Positions 39,041 through 47,545 of a DNA stretch of 64,000 nucleotides are shown here, piece by piece. Under the pieces are notes generated by a model that was not told the origin of the DNA, made no database searches, and saw only the letters and a list, made by a program, of their open reading frames with translations. The stretch is from Hamiltosporidium tvaerminnensis (Eukaryota; Microsporidia; Dubosqiidae). A program made the position numbers and the translations under genes. The first letter of the stretch is position 1. Each line of letters begins with the position of its first letter. The stretch is from NCBI GenBank assembly GCA_022605425.2, contig CM061249.1, positions 992,001 to 1,056,000 on the forward strand, written 5' to 3'.

Positions 39041-39850
39041 ATGGCACTTATGAATCGATTTTCAGACAAATTTTATAGTTATTTTTGCTGCTTAATAATT
39101 CTTTGCTATATTTGCCTGTGTCATGAATTTTGTGACTGTGAATATTCGGAAGCAGATACACCTTGTCCATTATTTACTGCTGATCTTGAATGCCATGAGT
39201 ATACTTGCTCTGATTTTAGACTTTTAGATGAAAGCGATACATATTGTGATGATCATCATATGATCTTTCAAGATATGAGACCTTACGAAAATAATGAGTG
39301 TATAATTCCTAGTGTTTGCGAAGAATTCAAAAAATGTGTTCGCTATTGTGAACCGGAATTCCGGAAATGTGTTCGCTATTGTGAACCGGAAGTTCAAAAA
39401 TGTGTTCACTATTGTGATCCAGAAGTTAAAAAATGTATTCGCTATTGTGAGCCAGAAGTTAAAAAATGTATTCAATATCTGGAACTCGAAGTTCGAAAAT
39501 GTATTCTTTATGTAGAACCCGAAGTTAAAAAATGTATTTACTATTGTGAACCCGAAGTTCGGAAATGTATTCATTATTGCGAACCTGAATTCAAAAAATG
39601 TACACCCTGTTGCCATAAATGTTCATGTGAGAGCAAACCTAAACTAGAAAAGGTAATACATGTATTTATTCAGCGCAAATGTGGCTCTGAAGAAGACTTT
39701 GATTGTATTAAGAAATCATATTGGGAGAAAGAAAGGTCTGTTTGTTATGCTCATCGGCAAAAAGAGTGTTCTTGTGCTAACTGCCAGCGTTGCAGACCGA
39801 TTTCATGTATTCGAAATATACCCTGTAGAAGAAAATGTTCATTTTTATGA
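39041..39850 (+). CDS. Secreted Cys-rich protein with 11-residue repeats
   Basis: The 269-residue product has a hydrophobic segment at about residues 11-27 (FYSYFCCLIILCYICLC) that fits a signal peptide or anchor. A Cys-rich, acidic part follows to about residue 90. Residues 97-190 form a ladder of 11-residue repeats, pattern KC(I/V)xYCEPE(V/F)(K/R), with the first Cys at 99, 110, 121, 132, 143, 154, 165, 176 and 187. The second Cys of the unit is replaced by Leu (148) and Val (159) in two units. The C-terminal 75 residues are basic and Cys-rich. It is probably exported and disulphide-bonded, perhaps a spore-wall, polar-tube or host-directed protein; that is inference only. It is the only intact member of a three-copy family. 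A second ATG at codon 4 could be the true start. AATAAA lies just after the stop. Confidence 0.8.
   Translation: MALMNRFSDKFYSYFCCLIILCYICLCHEFCDCEYSEADTPCPLFTADLECHEYTCSDFRLLDESDTYCDDHHMIFQDMRPYENNECIIPSVCEEFKKCVRYCEPEFRKCVRYCEPEVQKCVHYCDPEVKKCIRYCEPEVKKCIQYLELEVRKCILYVEPEVKKCIYYCEPEVRKCIHYCEPEFKKCTPCCHKCSCESKPKLEKVIHVFIQRKCGSEEDFDCIKKSYWEKERSVCYAHRQKECSCANCQRCRPISCIRNIPCRRKCSFL
39329..39610 (+). repeat. 33-bp tandem repeats inside the Cys-rich gene
   Basis: About eight and a half units of 33 bp encode the 11-residue ladder, each with a block like TATTGTGAACC(A/G/C)GAA. Divergence between units is moderate, and the period never changes, which keeps the reading frame. A 130-residue open frame on the opposite strand is a by-product of this periodicity. 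Confidence 0.9.
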
Positions 39851-40019
39851 ATAAAACGTATAATACTGCTAAACATTCCCAGGGAATTTTCGTAGTGATG
39901 ATGAAAATGTTGTTATCAATAAAAAAATTAAAAAACTGAAGTGAAATATCTATAAAATTGAGTAAATTGTGTTGAGTATAAAACCGAGATGTCTTGGTTC
40001 AAAATAAATCGATGAGACA

Positions 40020-40555
40020 TAAATATGAAAAAATTGTTTGATATACATGTGCTGTAATTCTTATTTTTAAAATTCATCACATTTAATTTTTTTCATAGGA
40101 AGAATAAACATATAAATATTTTAATAAGATTCCCAATAAATAACAAAAAATATCAATGTTATTTTCTTAAAAAAATTGCAGAAACGAATTGTAAAAACTA
40201 AGTGTATTGGGTTCCTTCTCTCTTAAGATAAATGTTTTTTCTTTTACATCAACTCTGAATATACAATCGGCGGTTTTCTAACCACAATAGCATAATTTAA
40301 TGAACTATAGATAAAAATCTTTAAAAATTTTATTTCTACATCAAAAATTCAAAATATGAAATTTTTACTGTTATCAATAAATTTAGGAATTTATACGAAG
40401 TGCACTTAAAACTGTTAAATTTTATAGGAAAGAATTTTTTATTCGATTTTTTCTTTTAAAAGATCGCTCAAAAATATTTTGGGAATGATTTCGTCGAAGA
40501 AAAATCGAAAATTATACTGTGTTGGGATAATTAAAGTCTAATTGTAAATAATTTC
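40020..40555 (+). repeat. 3' flank shared with the 20-kb paralogue
   Basis: This non-coding flank matches 20,870-21,395. Shared blocks include TGTAATTCTTATTTT, GATTCCCAATAAATAA, ATACAATC, GAATTTATACGAAGT and ATTAAAGTCTAATTGTAAATA. The last two are the best conserved although nothing there is coding. Confidence 0.7.
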
Positions 40556-40799
40556 TATTCTAAATTTTTTTTTGTAAATTCTTAAAAAATAAAATTTTAT
40601 TCGTTTTTTTTAAAAGTAAAATACATTAGATTGTTTTCTTAATTCATATGTAGTTGTAGATTTGGAAATTTTGCTATGAATTTATTTTAATTAACTTTTT
40701 GAATAATTTTCTAAGTGATGAGAAGATATAAGCTTTTAAAATTTTCTCTTAGCAGTGATTGGGTGAAATTAATGTAAACATAATTTGGCTAAATTTACA

Positions 40800-41285
40800 C
40801 CGTAAATAAAAATCACACTATATTTTCGATTTTTCGAGGAAATTCTTATAAGTGTAGAAAGTCTACAAAATTTAAAGAATTTTTTATAGGGAGGTTTGAA
40901 GTTTTTTTATGCCACTAAATGTAAAACAAAGAAACAACTTAAGGTAATTCTCATAGGAAACCATGATAAATAGCCTTACCGCCTTGATTTGAACACATGG
41001 TTTTGCGAGATTCAAAACTAATTCTGTTTAAAATTTCTAGAAATACAAGTAAGAGGTTATAGTTTTTAGCATGGCATTTCAACGTCTAGGTAAACCCTTG
41101 TAAGTCGCCGAGATATAACTAAACCGAAAGTCCCAACTTTTTAAAATAGATTACGTAGATGGGAATGCCGCTGGTCATTAAAGACCCGAATCGAGCTTCA
41201 ATTACATACAACGCTATAATGGGTTCAAAACCCCATTTAACTTTCGTCTTATTTCTGGCTGGCATATCCTCTAGCTAAAAATTTA
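40800..41285 (+). repeat. Divergent module B copy
   Basis: This is weakly but collinearly similar to 17,520-18,200. It contains AAAAATCACACTATATTTTCG, a block near GGGAGGTTTGAAG, and GTCTAGGTAAACCC followed by CCGAGATATA. It appears older than the other copies. Boundaries are uncertain. Confidence 0.45.
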
Positions 41286-44105
41286 TTCCGAGGTATTGTG
41301 TATGATACGGATAACGTAAAGTCAAGAAATTATTTATATTAAACCTGGAAGTTTATTGATGTCATAAAAACAAAAAAGACAAAATATTGATCCAAAAAAC
41401 CATATTATTTTTAGAATTTATATATTACATGATAATAGATCACAGATAAATTATATGCGCTGAAACAACAATGAATGAATAAATAGTGAATTTTGGTTAA
41501 GGAGACAAAAAAACCTAAGATGCACATTTAGTGAGAAACCGTGTTTAGTGATAAATTTTAGAATGAAATATCTCATAAAATTTCGGCTTGTTTGAATCAT
41601 TAATTGGAAAAGGTTAACAATGGAAATATAAGAATTTAAATCACATCAAGAAATATCTTATCAGTCCAATTTTACCTGATTTGAGAAAAAGATATTCATA
41701 AAAACAAGTTGTGTTTTTATTTAATGAATGTGATTTTGACGAAATGCGATTGCCAAGTTACAACAAATTGAGTTTGTGGGGCTAAATGTATAGTTATCAC
41801 GCCTGTAAGGCCTCGGAAAAGATATTTTGTCAATGTTACTCAATAAGACTAAGCTTGTTGGTTTATGGATGGTTGCTATGAATAAAAAATATGTGATGAT
41901 CTTCTGACCCAAAGTGAAATTTCAGATGTGATGGCTTTATATTGTGTCAATCTAGAGGTAAGTTTTCTGTATATTTGAATATTTTGTGTAACTAAGCCTG
42001 ATTTTATTTTATAAATTATTTTAATTTGTGCAGTTGATGGGGACTAATTTTTCTTCGAAAAAACTTCGAAGTAAAATATATTTGAAATAATCATGAATAT
42101 TTTGGCTAAAAATTTTTTTTTACTTTACTTGCATTTTGCAAGGATAATTACTATATTTTGTTTTGCGTCTTGAGAATTACTCTTATATTTGGAATAATTT
42201 ATGTTATAGCTGCATTTTTAGTTCGAAAAAAAACATTCTGCATGTAAAATAGGCAGAACTCTTTGGTCTGGAATCGAAAATAAGTTTTTTTCAGCTTAAT
42301 GCTATTGAATTCACATGATAAATGAAATATGCTCTATCAATAATGGTAGATAATATAATTTCACCTAAATGTTAACATTCGCTTAAATTCTTTGTGTTAC
42401 TCAGCAACGAATGAAACTAGCAAATTTTAGAATCTCTTGAAGAGCTTTTAGAAGGAAGACTATTCTGGGATATTAAATTCGAAAAATATTCATACTTTAC
42501 AAATAATTATAGTTATAAAGTACTAGATTTCTTTTGAATAGTCGTACTGTATGAGATGCTCCGTAATTTGCAATATAAAACCATGGAGACGTACCGATAT
42601 GTTATTTCGCTAACGATGCCGATGCATTGGCAGTTTCGCGTGCTGATATTAAACTTTAATAATCAGAAAACTAACATGTAAATTAAATATCATTCCAAGC
42701 CATATTTTCAGCTGTTTCTTATGGACGTTTTGAAAATTTATTATAGTTTAACACATGAATGGTGCCAAAAATAAACTCATTTAGTCAAAAATCATAAACA
42801 TAAAGTATACTCCATGTTTTATTGTTGCATAACCAGGTATTACAAAAGAGTATATATTTTAGACGGTGGTTTATTAATTCCAATTTTTCGACTTCGAGGT
42901 TCTTATTTTATGGTTCGAATGCTTGAAAGCATGATCTGAGACTCCGAAATTAACGTTTTATCGGTGTTTTATATACAGATGAAGCAATGTATTAAACTAA
43001 AATTTTGTGAAAACAAGGTGATTTTATTTTCAATTTGTGGTTTTTCATCAATTTGGGCAATATTTGCAACGGATTTTGATATAAATAAAAATTGTAATAA
43101 AAAAATCTTTAATAAAATTGAAAGGTGTGATAAAGCCCATCATATTTTATAATGATGATGTTCTATTTGTATTTAACCTGTGGAATTAAGCGTATTATTT
43201 AAAAAAAATTACTGCTGAAATTTAAAGCGTATAATTAGAAATTAAAATTTTGATTTCATACTTCTCTCTTATTTACAATATTTTCCTGCTTTCTATGAAA
43301 TGTAATATAAAATGGTTTTTTAAGTTACAAAATTTAATTTTGTATAATTAAAAAGTATATGCTCGAATTTTCTATCGTAATGTTGTTATATTCCAATGCA
43401 TGTGCTTTATGGGATTCTTAATCCATGAATTATAATGCTTTGGATATAAACATATTTTAGATATTTTTATAATTTCTAGGAAGACAGAATATTTGATGTG
43501 TCAATTAGCTTAAACGAATCGCTTGTTGCCTTTTTATACCTAAATTTTAATCTCGAAAGACTTTATTACACATTTTTAGCTATAAATATGCAAAAAAATA
43601 ATTTTTGGCTTTTATTATAAATATGTTTTCAATTTAATTATAGAGATCAATGATGCCCGAAATATAAAAATACCTCTTATCGATGACAATAAGAAAGAAG
43701 TGCTGTATTGTGTATTTTATTTAATGAATACAATCAAAACAGAGAATATAAAACAGGAAGCTGATTAAAATTTTTCAGTATTTATAAAAAATTGAATAAA
43801 ATTCGTTTTTCGTTAAATCACTATCAAGTCTTTTAAAAAAAATTGATGTAAATCCACACAAAAAACAGATGAACTTTCAATTGTAAGTATCGGCATTAAA
43901 GATGTAAAGGAAATAAATATTTAACACAAATAAACGAAATTTCACCAATTAATTTTTAAAGCCAAATATGAAAAAAATTTAAGCAAATTATAAAATTTTA
44001 ATCATTTTAAAACATGTTTTTATAAACGAATTTAAATTTTGTATTCGAAAAAAAGTTTCTAAAATATAAAAAAAAAGATTTTATATATTTTTTTTACCAG
44101 TTTTA
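41286..44105. other. Intergenic, nothing recognised
   Basis: Only short chance frames are present. A GC-richer patch at about 42,575-42,650 was not identified. The sequence becomes strongly A-rich just before the RRM gene. Confidence 0.5.
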
Positions 44106-44108
44106 ACT

Positions 44109-44111
44109 CCC
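44109..44111 (+). promoter_or_regulatory. C-run start motif before the RRM gene
   Basis: CTCCC lies five nt before the ATG at 44,117. It is one of six such motifs in the window and supports this start. Confidence 0.55.
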
Positions 44112-44116
44112 TATAA

Positions 44117-44776
44117 ATGTACCTGAATATAAAAAACAATAATTTACTCCTCTGTATCTCAGATCTACCATCTAACTTTCCAGATACACTTTTAGAAGAA
44201 ATTTTAAAATTATTTGGAAAATATCAACATTATAAAAGACCAGCTGATGTAAATGGTTCCTCGTGTAATTTCTGTTTCGTTTTATATTTCAATATTGATT
44301 CAGTTATTAAATGTATAAAAATAATAGAAACTGTTGATATTGGTGGTTTAAAATTAAAAGCTCATCATGATGATTTAAATAATATTTTAAATATAATTTC
44401 AAATATTTCTTCAAACAATACAATACTTGATGAAAATACAAATATTTATAGAAAAGCAGCTGATATAGATACACAAGATTTAAAAAGAATTAATAAAAGA
44501 ATTTCTGAAATATTTTCAGTTTATTTTCGAATTATCAAACGCGACAAAACAATTAGAAATTTCATCGAAGAAAACTGTATTAAGAATGAAAAGTCTTCAT
44601 CAATAAAACAATCTAATTTTGTAAATCTAGAAAATGAATGGTTAAAAGAAGAACAAGAAATTAGAAACAAATGTATTTGGACAATACAAAATCAACCAAC
44701 AAAAAAAATTAAGGAAATCGAAGAAGAAAATTACAATTATTATCTCACTTACGATGATGATAATACAGATAACTAA
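44117..44776 (+). CDS. RRM protein, probable RBM25/Snu71-like splicing factor
   Basis: The product is 219 residues. Residues 8-86 fit an RNA-recognition motif: LLLCISDLP as the first strand (RNP2), a helix LLEEILKLFG, then YKRPADVNGSSCNFCFVLYF covering RNP1, and GGLKLKAHHDD as the last strand. The pattern KR-(5)-SG/SS-(3)-F-F, then IGGLKL, resembles the RRM of RBM25, the metazoan relative of yeast Snu71 in the U1 snRNP. Downstream, ENEWLKEEQEIRNK and the ending EEENYNYYLTYDDDN also resemble the central region of RBM25 (W followed by RE-rich sequence, then an acidic D/Y cluster). The RE/RD-rich and PWI domains are absent, so it is much shorter than its relatives. If correct, it acts in the nucleus in 5' splice-site choice. 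A different RRM protein is the alternative. Confidence 0.6.
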   Translation: MYLNIKNNNLLLCISDLPSNFPDTLLEEILKLFGKYQHYKRPADVNGSSCNFCFVLYFNIDSVIKCIKIIETVDIGGLKLKAHHDDLNNILNIISNISSNNTILDENTNIYRKAADIDTQDLKRINKRISEIFSVYFRIIKRDKTIRNFIEENCIKNEKSSSIKQSNFVNLENEWLKEEQEIRNKCIWTIQNQPTKKIKEIEEENYNYYLTYDDDNTDN

Positions 44777-45229
44777 TTCTATAAAAATACAATTCGTTGG
44801 AAGTTAGGACACAAAGTTATTAGAGTGATTTAAGTAATTTAATTTATTTAAATAAATTATTTCACTAAATTACTTTTGAAGTTTAAATTTGAGCAAAAAT
44901 TTAAAAAAATAAATATTTAGAAGAAATAAAACTTTCAAATCTATAACTCTATTTTATCATCAGAATTTGTATCAAATTAAAATTTAAATGTTTAATTTAA
45001 CATCAATTTTTATTTTATTTTTCTAAATTATAATCTGATATCCTTAAAGAAAATAAAAAACATAATTTTTTAAAAACAATTTATTATTTGTCATTTCCCT
45101 AAAATCTTTATAAATTATGTCACATCAGTGCCATGAAATACTCATAAAAGTAAAAAAATCTTTTGAATTTAAATTGGTAATTTACTAATAAATTGGTTTG
45201 TCTTTGTTCTGAGAAATATAAAAAATATT
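44777..45229. other. Intergenic between convergent genes
   Basis: A 453-bp AT-rich gap separates the 3' ends of the RRM gene and the kinase regulatory subunit gene. It presumably contains both 3' untranslated regions; AATAAA occurs several times (for example near 44,920). No gene was seen. Confidence 0.6.
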
Positions 45230-46204
45230 TTATGTAAAAGAGGAAGGAACTAGAAATCCTTCAATCTCAGAAACAGCCACCAAACCATCCGATTCGATAA
45301 AATCACCAACACAAACCTTTGCAACACCTTTCTTATCATTTATTACACCGTCATCAGTTACTAGTAAAAAATAATCTTTTTTAATTTCAATACGAGTCCC
45401 TTCTCTGAAAAATACCCGCTTGGAGCCATTTACAACCTTTAAAAATGTTTTTTTATCTTTAAATTTTAATTCTTTCATTTCACCCAATCGTTTTTCTAAA
45501 AAATCTCTTTTTTTCATTTCATCTACAATTTTAAGTGCCATGTAACATCCTTGAGTTATAAACCAAACCTTAGAAATACGCACAGATCTTACAGTTGCAG
45601 TTCTTGGTACGTTATATAATAAAGCTACTTCGCCAAATACTGCACCATTACATACTTTTCCTACCACCTCTCCATCCTTATAAATATCGAATTCCCCATC
45701 CTCGACAAAATACATTTTATCACCTTCATCATCTTGATTTATCAAATTTACATTATTTTCAACTGTCAACGGTGCCATACACCACACAAATTTTCTTCTT
45801 TGTTTTGGATTCAAAAATTGAAATAATAAAGATTTTTCTAAAATATTATACAACATAGCAAATGTTTGACTGTCCTTATCATAAAATTGTATATCATTTT
45901 CATTTATATTGGCTCTTTTCCCACTCACACTCTTTCGCCTTAATTTTACAATATTTGGCTCCAATTTTATATTTGCAGCTTTCCTATAATAATTTATCTC
46001 CTCGTTTTCTTTATAATCTTCCATATTATCATTCTTAGATAAAACCTTTTCTACACAAGAAATAAGAATATCTTCATTATATGACATTCCCTTTGCTGCT
46101 ATATTATACAGAAATAGTATTTCGCGTGCTACTTTAAAAGGATCGGATACATTCTTTTCTAATAAAATCTTTTTTATCGTTGAAAGTGTACGCTCTTCGT
46201 CCAT
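45230..46204 (-). CDS. cAMP-dependent protein kinase regulatory subunit
   Basis: The product is 324 residues. LRRKSVSG (residues 88-95) is a pseudosubstrate inhibitor site of the RRxSV type, very like that of yeast Bcy1; because it carries Ser it would be phosphorylatable (type II-like). The first cyclic-nucleotide-binding domain (about 125-225) has a complete phosphate-binding cassette, FGEVALLYNVPRTATV, with Glu192 and Arg201. The second domain (about 226-324) is short and has no recognisable cassette, although strand-like sequence (DYFLLVTDDGVI, KVCVGDFI) remains. The role would be to hold the PKA catalytic subunit inactive in the cytoplasm until cAMP binds. Usual family members have two working sites and 370-420 residues. 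The N-terminus is helical but not a clear dimerisation/docking domain. The C-run motif lies 17 nt upstream of the ATG. Confidence 0.85.
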   Translation of the reverse strand: MDEERTLSTIKKILLEKNVSDPFKVAREILFLYNIAAKGMSYNEDILISCVEKVLSKNDNMEDYKENEEINYYRKAANIKLEPNIVKLRRKSVSGKRANINENDIQFYDKDSQTFAMLYNILEKSLLFQFLNPKQRRKFVWCMAPLTVENNVNLINQDDEGDKMYFVEDGEFDIYKDGEVVGKVCNGAVFGEVALLYNVPRTATVRSVRISKVWFITQGCYMALKIVDEMKKRDFLEKRLGEMKELKFKDKKTFLKVVNGSKRVFFREGTRIEIKKDYFLLVTDDGVINDKKGVAKVCVGDFIESDGLVAVSEIEGFLVPSSFT

Positions 46205-46221
46205 CAGGCTTTTAATTAAAA

Positions 46222-46225
46222 GGGG
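46222..46225 (-). promoter_or_regulatory. C-run start motif before the PKA regulatory subunit
   Basis: CCCC on the minus strand lies 17 nt before the ATG at 46,204, the longest spacing of the six seen here. The intervening bases are A/T-rich. Confidence 0.5.
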
Positions 46226-46848
46226 ATTTTTTTAAATAAATTTTTTTAATTTTTTAAAAAATAACGGTTTTTTTTTATAATTTATCATTTCTGAAATAAA
46301 TGACATTTTTCTTTTTTTCGTTGTTTTTATTACATTGGTTTATAATTTTATATAATTTTCTTTTAATTCTTGTTTCTTATTGCTTTTTCTTATTCTTTTC
46401 TTTACGATGATTTCTCATTTCTTTTCCTTAAGATAATTTCTAATTTAAATGTATTTTTTACTTGAATAACGCTCTTTCCTCAAAAAATAATTTGTTTTTT
46501 AAATAATTTCTTTATCATATTAAAGATAAGAAAATAATATATTTTTTTAAAAAGAAGAAAGCTCCTAAGAAATACTATGCCATATTTAAAATTAATTTAT
46601 ATGAATCGTGACAATGACTATAAAAAAAGGTTATATCTAGTTATATCTGGAAAGTCTGATTAATGGAGTATAAATAATAAATTGTTTTTTTGGTTCCTTT
46701 CTGCTAAATTATTTGATAAAAATTACTGTATCTCATTTACTGAACAAAGAAATATTTAATGAATTGTATTTTGCTTATATATAAAACCTAGCAATAAAAT
46801 ATTTAATTCATATTTTAATTTAATTTTATTTAATTTTATTTAAATTAA
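46226..46848. other. Intergenic, nothing recognised
   Basis: T- and A-rich sequence upstream of the PKA regulatory gene, ending in a (TTTAATTTTA) run just before module B. No gene was seen. Confidence 0.55.
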
Positions 46849-47545
46849 GGTGGAGGAGGATAACCATATAAAAAACATCTGCTGGGCAATGAGTATGTAA
46901 AACAGGTATGAAAATCGTTGTTTAAATTTTTAGTAGGAAAAAACTACACGTAATTTTTGGTTGTTCCATTGGAGTCTATATTAGGAGGTCTATGACATAG
47001 CGAAACTTTTTCAACAAATATATTTTGTAGTTGCTATGTAACTAAATTGCAGACCGCAACTGAACTTGAGGGTAATTGCCATGTATAAGTATGGAAACCT
47101 GGCCTTTATCTATCGGGTTAGAAGACTTAGCGCCCAGGAGATATTAAAAAATTAACCATTTAAAGCCGGGAAAGCTCAGTGGCAGGTTATATCTGTTGTT
47201 ATGATATTGCACTGTCTAGATGGACCCCATGGAAGCCGCCGAAATATATTTTCGCTAAAAGTTTTGGTTCAGCTGGTTTCGAGTTGATGGTGATACACTT
47301 AGCCTTGTGAAAGTCCAGGGTAGGCTTCGGCCTTCGATTATACTTCATGCAACGGACATTAACGAACTCCGGTCAACTGCCTCGCCTATTAATAAGTTTC
47401 TGCACACCTGTTTGACGAAAGGCTTTGGGACATGGGTATCGCAGGAAGTCTGATGGAGTGTTGAGATGGCAGTAATTTATGTTAAACCTAGAACTGCCTT
47501 AATATCATGGAAACAAATATAACACTTGCCACTGTTTGAAAAAGA
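46849..47545 (+). repeat. Interspersed repeat module B, copy 2
   Basis: This is the most complete copy in the window, starting GGTGGAGGAGGATAACCA and ending near ATAACACTTGCCACTG. Compared with the 17-kb copy it is collinear throughout, and its first 270 bp match the copy at 63,726. AGCTCAGTGGCAGG (near 47,180) resembles a tRNA-type box A and GGTTTCGAGTT (near 47,277) loosely resembles a box B, which would suit a SINE. The spacing of about 95 nt is longer than usual. Confidence 0.8.

Noticed and set aside
39224-39616. 130-residue open frame on the minus strand within the Cys-rich gene
   Set aside because: It is the antisense image of the 33-bp repeats and has the same period. The plus-strand frame has the promoter box and a signal peptide.
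45595-45858. 87-residue plus-strand frame
   Set aside because: It is antisense to the cyclic-nucleotide-binding domain of the PKA regulatory gene.
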